This document shows positions 1 through 6,610 of a stretch of 19,422 nucleotides of DNA, in pieces (the stretch's first letter is position 1; each line of letters begins with the position of its first letter). A program made the position numbers and the translations under genes. The stretch is taken from the NCBI GenBank assembly GCA_016934645.1, contig JAFGSL010000174.1:1-19422 (forward strand). The letters run 5' to 3'. The notes under the pieces were generated by a model. That model had not been told where the DNA came from, made no database searches, and saw only the letters and a program-made list of their open reading frames with translations. This stretch comes from Anaerolineae bacterium (lineage in GTDB: Bacteria > Chloroflexota > Anaerolineae > B4-G1 > SLSP01).

Positions 1-43
1 ACTGTTTTACGGGTTGTTTTTCTTCTCCCGAATCATTGCGCAT
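1..43 (-). CDS. Possible N-terminal fragment of a gene running off the left edge
   Basis: On the minus strand an ATG at 43-41 opens a frame with no stop up to the window edge. The 14 codons seen read MRNDSGEEKQPVKQ. It lies about 95 nt downstream of the response-regulator stop, in the same direction, so it could be the next gene of that transcription unit. No clear Shine-Dalgarno sequence precedes it and 14 codons are too few to identify a family. This is a weak call that depends on the sequence beyond the edge. Confidence 0.2.
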   Translation of the reverse strand, partial: MRNDSGEEKQPVKQ

Positions 44-137
44 CCCGGTAGAGCCCGACTGACTGATCCGTGCGTATGGCGCTGAACTATTTCGGCTCCC
101 CTGAAAGCGTATAGATGTTTAGAAAGTTGTGTTTGGA

Positions 138-524
138 TCAGTAGGTAGTGCGGTCGATATTGGTGCATGCGTTGATCGCTCGCATCACTTCGTCGGGATC
201 GAAAGGTTTGACGATACAGCGGTTTGCGCCCAAAGCCAGTGCACGTTCCTCGTTCCTCACGTTGGCCCAGGCAGAGATGGCAATGATCGGTATGTCTGCG
301 GTGGCCGGGGAGTCTCTGAGAGCCACGATAGTCTCAAAGCCATCCATCCGCGGCATGCGTAAGTCCATCAGGATCACGTCCGGTTGCCAACTTTGTGCAC
401 ACGCCAGGCCCTCAATCCCATTGCTGGCGAACTTGACCTGGCAATCTTGTAGTTCCATTTCCAACAGACGTTGCATCAATTCGCGCTGTGTCGCATTATC
501 TTCCACATGAAGGATCTTGACCAT
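138..524 (-). CDS. Single-domain response regulator (CheY-like receiver)
   Basis: The 128-residue product is almost exactly one receiver domain with no output domain. The acidic pair E8/D9 follows the first beta strand, the phospho-acceptor is D54 in ILMDLRMPRMDG, the conserved hydroxyl residue is S84 in AISAWA, and the conserved lysine is K106 in VKPFDP. All key residues of the family are present, so it should be phosphorylated on D54 by a histidine kinase. Single-domain receivers act through protein contacts, as in chemotaxis, phosphorelays or kinase control. No kinase gene is visible in the window, so the partner is unknown. It resembles the DivK/Cph2-type stand-alone receivers that pair with hybrid kinases, but this is only an impression. 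The ATG start is preceded by an AGGG sequence about 11 nt upstream, a weak site. Confidence 0.93.
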   Translation of the reverse strand: MVKILHVEDNATQRELMQRLLEMELQDCQVKFASNGIEGLACAQSWQPDVILMDLRMPRMDGFETIVALRDSPATADIPIIAISAWANVRNEERALALGANRCIVKPFDPDEVMRAINACTNIDRTTY

Positions 525-648
525 AGATAAATTATCCCTATCACAAAATCTCCCCTAACCTGGATGAGCCAGAACCACAAAGGCCTGCAATGCCTCTTTT
601 TTACCCGTTGCGCAAGGTGTTGCGTGGTTAGGCTCTATCTACGTTAAG

Positions 649-654
649 TATAAT
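649..654 (+). promoter_or_regulatory. Likely -10 box for the 753-1634 operon, in the 525-752 gap
   Basis: A perfect TATAAT lies at 649-654, about 100 nt upstream of the first gene on the plus strand. No good -35 hexamer sits at the right distance; TTAGGC at 628-633 is a poor candidate. The rest of the 525-752 gap between the divergent genes is AT-rich near 680-725, with repeated TTCATCATT-like words, and holds no gene that I can see. It must also contain the promoter of the response regulator, for which I see no convincing match. Confidence 0.4.
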
Positions 655-752
655 CGGGGTTGCCGAAATTCCAAGCGTATTTTTCATCATTTCTTCATCA
701 TTCCTTCACAAAACTCTGGTAAACTATGTTTCATAGCGTAGGAGGTAATGAA

Positions 753-1073
753 ATGAACAAAACTAAATTAAACTATTGGGTGGATGTGATGATCGCCGTG
801 TCATTCGTTGTCTCGGCAATAACAGGCCTTGCTTTCCTGGTAATGGGATCGGGCGGTTACCAGGGTGGACGCAATTCTCAGTTTCTGACGGCGTTTCTGG
901 GCCTTGAACGGGCACAATGGAGCGACTTGCATACGTTGGGCAGCTTGGTGATGATCAGCGGCGTGTTTATGCACCTGGTGCTGCACTGGAACTGGATCGT
1001 CTGCGTGACCCGGCGCATGATCGCTCGCCCGGTGCGCCCTACCCGTGAAGCCGCTTGTGAAGTCACGCCTTAG
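753..1073 (+). CDS. DUF4405-type small membrane protein (putative b-type cytochrome)
   Basis: The frame is open from an ATG at 726, but the ATG at 753 is preferred because GGAGG at 741-745 lies 7 nt before it. The resulting 106-residue protein has two hydrophobic segments at about residues 10-31 and 60-83. Histidines H60, H74 and H78 lie in the second segment, in the arrangement LHTLG...HLVLHWNW that I associate with DUF4405 proteins. These are thought to be two- to four-helix, heme-binding membrane proteins linked to electron transfer. The C-terminal 20 residues are basic and proline-rich, and probably cytoplasmic. It is followed after 24 nt by a membrane-anchored beta-rich protein, with which it probably forms an operon. 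Heme binding is inferred from the histidines only. Confidence 0.7.
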   Translation: MNKTKLNYWVDVMIAVSFVVSAITGLAFLVMGSGGYQGGRNSQFLTAFLGLERAQWSDLHTLGSLVMISGVFMHLVLHWNWIVCVTRRMIARPVRPTREAACEVTP

Positions 1074-1097
1074 GAACAGGAATTCAGGAGAATCAAG

Positions 1098-1634
1098 ATG
1101 TTAAAGAAGATAGTGAGTTATGGTATTGTGGGCTTGTTGGCGCTTGCCCTTATCGCGGGCACGGTTTACATTGTGCTTAGCCCATCGGAGACACGCGCAG
1201 GCCAGGGACAGAGCCGTGCAGTAGAGGCAGCAGCGGAGAATGAGTCAGGACAAGAGCGTGGGCGTGAACAGAGCGACACAACAACGGGGAACGGCTATCG
1301 CGGCGACCAGAACGACGCACCAGTGGGTGATGGCATACCGATCAATAGCGCGTTGCTTACCGTGCATGGCACAGCGACGGAAGTGGATAATGATGTCATT
1401 CTAAGCACCGAATCCGGTGACCTTCTCGTCGGGTTGGGGCCAGCGCACTACCGTGAGCAAGCCGGATTTGTTATCAGCTCAGGTGATGAATTGGAGATCA
1501 GTGGCTTCAATGAGGATGAGGAGTTCAAAGCGGTCAGTGTTCAAAATCTCACCAACGGTATGAATATCATCCTGCGCGATAGTGGTGGTCACCCGATGTG
1601 GGCTGGTCAGGGCAATCTGCGTAACCAACCTTAA
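1098..1634 (+). CDS. Membrane-anchored extracytoplasmic protein with small beta-rich domain
   Basis: The product has 178 residues. Residues 7-27 form one transmembrane or signal-anchor helix after a short basic N-terminus. Residues 30-80 are a polar linker rich in Gln, Glu, Gly and Arg, and residues 84-170 form a compact beta-rich, probably OB-like domain. Visible landmarks are GPAHY at 114-118, a GDELEISGF stretch at 129-137 and a C-terminal HPMWAGQG. I have seen similar domains beside DUF4405 proteins, but I know of no assigned biochemical role. There is no lipobox Cys and no heme motif. GGAG about 7 nt before the ATG supports the start. The pairing with the preceding DUF4405 protein suggests a membrane redox or sensing role, which is inference. 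Confidence 0.6.
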   Translation: MLKKIVSYGIVGLLALALIAGTVYIVLSPSETRAGQGQSRAVEAAAENESGQERGREQSDTTTGNGYRGDQNDAPVGDGIPINSALLTVHGTATEVDNDVILSTESGDLLVGLGPAHYREQAGFVISSGDELEISGFNEDEEFKAVSVQNLTNGMNIILRDSGGHPMWAGQGNLRNQP

Positions 1635-1660
1635 CAATAACAAGCCCCTTTTCTCTGTGC

Positions 1661-1693
1661 GACCGGCCGGTGATGTAACGTCACCGGCCGGTC
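1661..1693. terminator. Perfect 13-bp GC-rich palindrome after the DUF4405 operon
   Basis: GACCGGCCGGTGA at 1661-1673 and its exact reverse complement at 1681-1693 flank a 7-nt loop. The hairpin would be very stable and sits 27 nt after the stop codon, so it probably ends or protects the upstream mRNA. There is no run of T after the right arm, so it is not a classical intrinsic terminator. It also lies about 25 bp upstream of a TATAAT sequence, so it could instead be a regulator site for the ECF sigma gene. Confidence 0.5.
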
Positions 1694-1717
1694 GGTCATG
1701 GATTCCCAAACAAGGTG

Positions 1718-1723
1718 TATAAT
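1718..1723 (+). promoter_or_regulatory. Candidate -10 box of the ECF sigma factor operon
   Basis: TATAAT at 1718-1723 lies 90 nt before the GTG start of the sigma factor gene and just after the palindrome at 1661-1693. No convincing -35 is seen (GGTCAT occupies the expected place). ECF factors often drive their own transcription from promoters unlike the housekeeping type. I see no clear ECF-type -35 (GGAAC-like) here. Confidence 0.35.
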
Positions 1724-1812
1724 ACTGGTCATTTAAACGTATAGATTGCAAGAATTTCTTAATACCCGTATCTTTTCCCGCATCTTCACGTCATAAAGGA
1801 TAGGAAACACGT

Positions 1813-2355
1813 GTGAAAACCGCTGACGTTTTGTTGCAACGGGCGCGACACTGGGACGAGACGGCTTTAGCGCAGATTTACGATACCTACGCGCCAGCCA
1901 TCTATCGCTACGTTTACCGGCGCATGGGACATGCTGACACGGCGGAAGAGATCACGGCGGAAACGTTCCACCGTTTCCTGGTTGCTTTGAAGCAGGGCGG
2001 CGGCCCAACAGAGTATCTCTCAGCCTGGCTCTACCGCGTCGCGCACAATCTGATCGTCGATTTCTATCGCCGCCAGCCGGTACAAGAACCAACAACGTTA
2101 GAGGATGTTGTTCTGGCCGATGGTGATCAAGGTGTAGAGCATCTGGAACGCCAAACACGGGTGGAACAGGCTCGTGCCGCACTACGGCAGTTGACGCCAT
2201 TGCAACAACAGATCATTACCTTGCGGTTTCTAGAAGAGATGAGCAATGAGGAGGTGGCACGCGTGGTTGAGCGCACCGAGGGTGCGGTGAAAGCACTACA
2301 GCACCGTGCGCTCAACAGCCTGCGTCGCCTATTGGAGGGAGAAGATGAAGTTTAA
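1813..2355 (+). CDS. ECF-type RNA polymerase sigma factor
   Basis: The 180-residue protein has the two-domain layout of group 4 sigma factors. Region 2 spans about residues 20-88, with AEEITAETFHRFL and the AWLYRVAHNLIVDFYRR core used for -10 recognition. Region 4 spans about residues 124-174, with LTPLQQQIITLRFLEEMSNEEVA followed by a helix-turn-helix ending ALQHRALNSLRRL. The start is GTG at 1813, with AGGAAA just upstream. The last 11 nt overlap the start of the next gene, so translation is probably coupled and the next protein is its likely anti-sigma partner. Target promoters and the inducing signal cannot be read from this window. The DUF4405 operon immediately upstream is a possible target. 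Confidence 0.93.
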   Translation: MKTADVLLQRARHWDETALAQIYDTYAPAIYRYVYRRMGHADTAEEITAETFHRFLVALKQGGGPTEYLSAWLYRVAHNLIVDFYRRQPVQEPTTLEDVVLADGDQGVEHLERQTRVEQARAALRQLTPLQQQIITLRFLEEMSNEEVARVVERTEGAVKALQHRALNSLRRLLEGEDEV

Positions 2356-3571
2356 ACGTACAGCACCACAAGAAACGCTGTCACCATCGGTGGCCTCTGC
2401 TATGGATGCTTTGCGTCCAGTGCCTGCGCCAGACGCTGAGGCATGGGATGCGCGTCGCCAAGCGTTTTTGGCCGAAGCACTCGAATATGCACCCCAGGCC
2501 GTAACCCTAGTACCGATTTTGCGTCGTAAATCATGGAAGAACCTATTCTCAGTTAAGCTTAAGGAGGCTCCCATGATGGCATTTGTGAAAGTTTTAGTTG
2601 CACTAGCTCTTATCTTCGGCGCGACGGCCGGCACGGTCAGCGCCTCACAGGAGAGCTTGCCGGGATCAGTGCTTTATCCGGTGAAGGTGGGGTACGAAGA
2701 TGTACGTTTGTCGGTGACACAAGATCCCGAAGCAAAAGCTCTGTTGGCGATGGAGTTTGCTGAAGAGCGCGTCGACGAGGCTGTGCAATTGGTCGAAGAT
2801 GGTGGCGAAGTCCCCGAACCCCTCGCGGCGCGGTATCAGCTCCAGGTGGGGCTGGCTATGCAGACGATGGAAGGGCTTGGAGAAGCGCAACAGCTTCAGC
2901 TTCGCGCACATTTCTCAGGCACACTGCAAAATCAAGTACGTGTGATGGAGCAGACTATGGCACGCCTGCATCAGGGCGAGAACCCGGAACATCCTGAACC
3001 CACCCAAGCCATGATTCAGACGATGCAACAGACAATGCTACAAGCGCAGCAGCAGATGCAACAGGAGTTCGGTGGCTTTGGTCCTCAGGCAGGCGGTAAT
3101 GACGAAGCCCCTGGTAATGATGAGGCCCCTGGCGGCAATGACGGAACTCCTGGCAATGATGAGGCCCCCGGCGGCAATGACGGAGCCCCCGGCAATGACG
3201 AAGCTCCCGGGCCGAACCCCAACGATAATGGCAACGATGGTCACTACGGCGAAAGTCAGGACCACGATAAGCATCACAAGAACGGCGGGGACAAGGGCGG
3301 CGGCGCAGACGACAAAGGCCAAAACAATGGCGAAAAGGGTGGCAACATCGACACCGGTAACACTGGTGATAACGGCGGGAATGGCGGCAGTGATAACGGT
3401 GGTTCCGACAACGACGGTAATAACGGCGGTTCTGACAATGGTAATGGTGGAAACGACGGTTCTGACAATGGTGGAAGCGGCGGTTCTGACAATGGCGGAA
3501 ACGGCGGCGGAACTGGTAATGGCGGCAGTGGTGGCAATGGCGGTGGTAATGGCGGCGGAGGTGGCAACTAG
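2345..3571 (+). CDS. DUF5667-type membrane anti-sigma-like protein with Gly/Asn/Asp-rich tail
   Basis: ATG at 2345 is chosen over an earlier in-frame start at 2306 because GGAGGGA at 2335-2341 precedes it; the start overlaps the sigma factor's end. The 408-residue protein has a cytoplasmic part (1-75), one transmembrane helix (about 78-99) and an extracytoplasmic helical region at about 102-240 starting SQESLPGSVLYPVKVGYE, typical of DUF5667. The tail (248-408) is almost entirely Gly, Asn, Asp and Ser. In Actinobacteria and Chloroflexota such proteins often follow an ECF sigma gene, and the N-terminal part could hold the sigma factor at the membrane. I see no zinc-binding HxxxCxxC motif, so it is not a classical ZAS anti-sigma factor. 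The tail may reach into or stick to the cell envelope. The anti-sigma role is inferred from linkage. Confidence 0.75.
   Translation: MKFKRTAPQETLSPSVASAMDALRPVPAPDAEAWDARRQAFLAEALEYAPQAVTLVPILRRKSWKNLFSVKLKEAPMMAFVKVLVALALIFGATAGTVSASQESLPGSVLYPVKVGYEDVRLSVTQDPEAKALLAMEFAEERVDEAVQLVEDGGEVPEPLAARYQLQVGLAMQTMEGLGEAQQLQLRAHFSGTLQNQVRVMEQTMARLHQGENPEHPEPTQAMIQTMQQTMLQAQQQMQQEFGGFGPQAGGNDEAPGNDEAPGGNDGTPGNDEAPGGNDGAPGNDEAPGPNPNDNGNDGHYGESQDHDKHHKNGGDKGGGADDKGQNNGEKGGNIDTGNTGDNGGNGGSDNGGSDNDGNNGGSDNGNGGNDGSDNGGSGGSDNGGNGGGTGNGGSGGNGGGNGGGGGN
3088..3568 (+). repeat. In-frame low-complexity repeats coding the Gly/Asn/Asp tail
   Basis: This DNA is built from degenerate short units. The first part has alternating units coding GGNDEAPG, GNDEAPG and GGNDGTPG (about 3091-3213). 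The second part has units coding GGSDN, GGNDG and GGNGG (about 3360-3568). Because the units are multiples of three bases, long open frames exist in other frames and on the other strand, but these are by-products of composition. Copy number probably varies between strains through slippage. Confidence 0.85.
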
Positions 3572-3595
3572 CACCAGGTCGCAACCTTCCTCACA

Positions 3596-3632
3596 ACCCT
3601 CCCCTAATACCATCGGGGGAGGGTCATTTTTT
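3596..3632 (+). terminator. Intrinsic terminator after the sigma/anti-sigma operon
   Basis: ACCCTCCCC at 3596-3604 pairs exactly with GGGGAGGGT at 3616-3624 across an 11-nt loop, followed by six T at 3627-3632. It lies 25 nt after the stop codon and separates this operon from rpsT. Confidence 0.9.
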
Positions 3633-3640
3633 GCCTAAAC

Positions 3641-3668
3641 TGGACAAAATGCAAATATAGGGTATACT
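3641..3668 (+). promoter_or_regulatory. rpsT promoter
   Basis: TGGACA at 3641-3646 and TATACT at 3663-3668 are separated by 16 bp, each one base from the housekeeping consensus. It lies just after the preceding terminator and leaves a leader of about 90 nt before rpsT. The leader could carry the S20 feedback site known for rpsT in other bacteria, but I see no distinct structure. Confidence 0.65.
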
Positions 3669-3762
3669 CTGGTTTCGTGATTGAAGAATTGGATTCTATC
3701 CAAAAATGACAAGGGTGAATCCTCGAAAAGGTACTTAATTAGAAAGTCTTGGAGGAACAAGC

Positions 3763-4032
3763 GTGGCAAATACTCAATCGGCCAAGAAACAGGTCCGTAG
3801 TTCTTATCGCAAGTGGTTGCGCAATCGTTACGTCAAAGGGAAGATGCGCGGAGCGCTACAAATGGTCAACAAAGCCATCGCCGCCGGTGATGCGGAACAA
3901 GCTCTGGCATTGATGCCCGATGCTGCTAGGCAATTGGATAAAGCAGCCAGGAAAAACGTGATTCACCACAGAAAAGCTGCCCGTCTCAAGTCGCGGATGA
4001 TGCACAAGATCAACGCATTGCAGGCGCAGTAA
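3763..4032 (+). CDS. rpsT: 30S ribosomal protein S20
   Basis: The 89-residue, strongly basic product matches the S20 family in length and pattern: the N-terminal MANTQSAKKQVR, the three-helix layout, and the conserved KNVIHHRKAARLKSRM region in the C-terminal helix. S20 binds 16S rRNA early in assembly of the small subunit. The start is GTG at 3763, with a strong GGAGG at 3751-3755 placed 7 nt upstream. It is a single-gene unit with its own promoter and a strong terminator, as is usual for rpsT. The neighbouring proC gene converges on it. Confidence 0.97.
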   Translation: MANTQSAKKQVRSSYRKWLRNRYVKGKMRGALQMVNKAIAAGDAEQALALMPDAARQLDKAARKNVIHHRKAARLKSRMMHKINALQAQ

Positions 4033-4107
4033 TTGCGCCTTTAGGCGTAGCTTTTAAGGTATTTGGATATTCGGCGTTCGGCGTAACCTTTATTGTAATT
4101 TTTATCG

Positions 4108-4139
4108 AAGCAGCGGGGAGAAAACTCCCCGCTGCTTTT
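4108..4139 (+). terminator. Intrinsic terminator of rpsT
   Basis: AAGCAGCGGGGAG at 4108-4120 and its exact reverse complement at 4125-4137 form a 13-bp stem with an AAAA loop, running into a T tract at 4136-4139. It lies between two convergent genes, rpsT and proC. A smaller hairpin (GGCGCA at 4023-4028 with TGCGCC at 4034-4039) overlaps the rpsT stop codon. Confidence 0.9.
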
Positions 4140-4210
4140 GTGCGTTAAAAAGCTCAGTTACCCTTGCAGAGGTACGCTTTTCCCTCAACCTTCGCAAGCG
4201 TAGTGATCCA

Positions 4211-5029
4211 TTATCCTTTATCGCGCCCTAATTCTGCCGAACGTACGTAAGCGGCCCATATCGCGCGCGAGAGCACAGTGCGGAAGCCACCTTTCTCCAG
4301 ATGGTAGAGGGCCTCAGCCGTCGTGCCGCCCGGCGATGTGACTTGGTTGCGCAACGTTGCCAGATGCATGTCCGATTGTTGCGCGTAGTTCGCTGCACCG
4401 ATCACCGTCTGGAAAACGAGCTTCTGGGAAACATGACGTGAGAAGCCCAGATGCACTCCCGCATCGACCAGGGCTTCCATAAACAGATATACGTAGGCCG
4501 GACCAGTGCCGGAGAGCGCCGTCGCCATATCGAGATAGTGTTCGTCCTCAACGTAGATCTCCTCCCCCAACGCGCCGAGAATCGTCAGTGCGTGCTGGCG
4601 TTGTTGGTCGGTCACAGCCGCGGTGGCCGTCCACATCGTGATACCCTGCCCGATCTGCGCGGGCGTGTTTGGCATCGCGCGGATCACGCTCTCCATACCT
4701 GTTCCCTGGCGGATCGTCTTGATCGGTACCCCCGCCGCGATGGAGAAGATCAGCGCCTCCGGTTTGATGTGGTCGCGAATTTCGTCGAGCACTGCGTTCA
4801 TCACCTGCGGCTTGATCGAAAGGAATACGATGTCGGCGGCTCCCACCGCTGGTGCATTTTCCGGTGATACGCGGATCTTATAGCGCGCTTCGATTAGCTC
4901 CAGCCGCTCGCGCCATGGATCCGTTCCGATAATGTTTTGCGGTTCAATCAAAGACAAGCGCAGCAATCCCTTGATTAACGCTTCTCCCATCGTCCCGGAA
5001 CCAATCACAGCTATTGTAGGTAATGTCAT
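4211..5029 (-). CDS. proC: Pyrroline-5-carboxylate reductase
   Basis: The 272-residue protein catalyses the last step of proline synthesis, the NAD(P)H-dependent reduction of 1-pyrroline-5-carboxylate. The N-terminal Rossmann motif GSGTMG is at residues 10-15. The dimerisation/substrate domain carries SGTGPAYVYLFMEAL and the C-terminal signature SPGGTTAEALYHLEKGGFR. Length and motifs are normal for the family. AGGAGG at 5035-5040 precedes the ATG by 5 nt. It is the last gene of the minus-strand run and follows a YggS-type gene after 58 nt. A yggS-proC neighbourhood is common in bacteria and fits shared amino-acid metabolism. Confidence 0.96.
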   Translation of the reverse strand: MTLPTIAVIGSGTMGEALIKGLLRLSLIEPQNIIGTDPWRERLELIEARYKIRVSPENAPAVGAADIVFLSIKPQVMNAVLDEIRDHIKPEALIFSIAAGVPIKTIRQGTGMESVIRAMPNTPAQIGQGITMWTATAAVTDQQRQHALTILGALGEEIYVEDEHYLDMATALSGTGPAYVYLFMEALVDAGVHLGFSRHVSQKLVFQTVIGAANYAQQSDMHLATLRNQVTSPGGTTAEALYHLEKGGFRTVLSRAIWAAYVRSAELGRDKG

Positions 5030-5087
5030 TCTATCCTCCTGAAAATAAGCAAATCAAAAATCCGGTGCGCCCTGTAGTGTGGGTGCC

Positions 5088-5822
5088 TTAATCCGTTGAC
5101 AGAAAAATGCCGCGCCCTACCCGTATGAGTGTCGCTCCCTCTTCAACGGCGATCTCAAAATCGTTCGTCATCCCCATCGAGAGATGTGGCAGAGTCACGC
5201 TGGGGAAATGTTCGCGGAGCGCGTCACGCAAGGCACGCAGCGAAGCAAAGACCGGGCGTACCGCTTCAGCATCGTCAACGATCGGCGCCATTGTCATCAA
5301 GCCCTCAAGGCGTAGACCGGGGAGTGCCATGATCGCGGCGACTTCGGCATACAGATGTTCCCGGAGAGCCAGATCGTGTTCCCAGCCGGCGGTCTGGTAG
5401 CCATACTTGCTTGCCTCGCCGGAGACGTTGCACTCCAATAGCACGGGAAGCTCGCGCTCAGCATCGACTGCCAGCACGCTCAACTTCTGTGCCACTGCCA
5501 ATCGATCAATGGAATGGACCACATCGAAGTGTACTACAACCAGCGGTGCTTTTCGCCGCTGGATATGACCGATCATATGCCAGGTTGGCTTTTCACTTTC
5601 CGCCGGGAGACGCGACGCAACTTCGGAGATCTTCTGCGCGCCCTCTTCGGGACGGTTTTCGCCAAAATCGCGCTGTCCGCTATCCCATGCAGCAAGAATA
5701 TCATCTACGGGAAAGGTTTTGGTGACGGCAACCAATTGCACGTCGGAGGGATTCCGTCCAACCCGCGACGCTGCTTCAGCGATACGGGTACGGATATTTT
5801 CGAGATTTGTGACGATGGTCAT
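5088..5822 (-). CDS. yggS: YggS/PROSC family PLP homeostasis protein
   Basis: The frame is open much further upstream (to 6380), but that part overlaps the rhomboid gene antiparallel in meaning and has no family features. The ATG at 5822 gives a 244-residue protein of the usual length. LVAVTKTFPVDD carries the PLP-binding lysine K35. FGENRPEE, WHMIGHIQRRK and the C-terminal LSMGMTNDFEIAVEEGATLIRVG are family hallmarks (the middle one usually reads HFIGxLQxNK). Members bind PLP without known catalysis and keep vitamin B6 and amino-acid pools balanced. The start lies 8 nt after the rhomboid stop codon, so it is in the same operon, with a weak GGGA binding site. Confidence 0.93.
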   Translation of the reverse strand: MTIVTNLENIRTRIAEAASRVGRNPSDVQLVAVTKTFPVDDILAAWDSGQRDFGENRPEEGAQKISEVASRLPAESEKPTWHMIGHIQRRKAPLVVVHFDVVHSIDRLAVAQKLSVLAVDAERELPVLLECNVSGEASKYGYQTAGWEHDLALREHLYAEVAAIMALPGLRLEGLMTMAPIVDDAEAVRPVFASLRALRDALREHFPSVTLPHLSMGMTNDFEIAVEEGATLIRVGRGIFLSTD

Positions 5823-5830
5823 CTCAATCC

Positions 5831-6544
5831 CTAGAAGTCGTCGCGCCAATAGCGGCTGCCATCGTAGAAGTAGGGTGGCGGCGCAGGAGGTTGCTTTTGA
5901 CGGAAGATCGGCATCAAAATCATACCGATGGCGAATCCGCCGATGTGTGCCCACCACGCCACGCCACCGGTTTGCACAGCGACGTTGATCGATGCCAGAC
6001 CGTTGAGGAACTGCACCAGGAACCAGCCGCCGAGTACGACCACCGCGGGCAGATAGACGGTGGTGTAAATGAAGATCAGCGGTATCAGCGTGCGCACCCG
6101 AGCACGGGGGAAGAGGAGCAGATACGCGCCCAGCACACCGGCAATTGCACCGCTTGCGCCGATGGCGGGGATATTCGAGGTAGGCATGGCCAGCACTTGG
6201 GCTAGCCCAGACACCAAGCCACACAGCGTGTAAAAGATGAAGAACCGTACGTGCCCCATACGATCTTCTACGTTGTCTCCGAAGATCCACAGGTAAATCA
6301 TGTTGCCGATCAAGTGTGCCCATCCGCCGTGCAAGTACATCGCCGTGAAGAGGGTTACCAGGGTTATGGGGTTTGTCCAACCGGTGACGATGCGGTTAGG
6401 GACAGCGCCGAACGTCTGGACGAGTTGGTTTGCCGCCGGTTCGAACAAAAACTCAACCAGGAATATAAGCGTATTGACCACGATCAGCCCAAGCGTGACC
6501 GTGGGAAAACGCCTTGAAGGTATATTATCGCCTAATGGAATCAT
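5831..6544 (-). CDS. Rhomboid family intramembrane serine protease
   Basis: The 237-residue protein has about six hydrophobic segments. The catalytic serine is S131 in IGASGAIAG and the catalytic histidine is H200 in AWWAHIGGF. The HxxxN element, H77 and N81 in GGWAHLIGNM, forms the oxyanion pocket. An EDRMGHVRF loop follows helix 2. All active-site residues are present, so it should cleave transmembrane substrates within the membrane. The C-terminal 25 residues are Pro/Tyr-rich and cytoplasmic. A run of six G precedes the ATG by 6 nt as a binding site. It sits between the MFS transporter gene (66-nt gap) and yggS (8-nt gap). Its substrates are unknown. Confidence 0.94.
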   Translation of the reverse strand: MIPLGDNIPSRRFPTVTLGLIVVNTLIFLVEFLFEPAANQLVQTFGAVPNRIVTGWTNPITLVTLFTAMYLHGGWAHLIGNMIYLWIFGDNVEDRMGHVRFFIFYTLCGLVSGLAQVLAMPTSNIPAIGASGAIAGVLGAYLLLFPRARVRTLIPLIFIYTTVYLPAVVVLGGWFLVQFLNGLASINVAVQTGGVAWWAHIGGFAIGMILMPIFRQKQPPAPPPYFYDGSRYWRDDF

Positions 6545-6610
6545 ACTCGCCCCCCATCCTGCCGTATGTGGATTGTAATCCCAATCCGGCTGACTGCAAA
6601 GCTGTCAGCG

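Noticed and set aside
3088..3568. CRISPR-like or minisatellite array
   Set aside because: The units are short, contiguous, degenerate and in frame with the DUF5667 gene; there are no spacers of constant length.
2955..3638. Several long open frames on both strands over the Gly-rich tail, coding Arg/His-, Pro- or Thr-rich products
   Set aside because: They arise from in-frame short repeats with period three in the real gene and have no start signals or family features.
4451..4867. Plus-strand open frames opposite proC and similar shadows opposite phr, AKR, SDR and the glycosyltransferase
   Set aside because: They are antisense to well-supported genes and have no family features.
5823..6380. 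N-terminal 186-residue extension of the YggS-type protein
   Set aside because: It overlaps the rhomboid gene in another frame, has no recognisable domain, and the family starts at the ATG at 5822.
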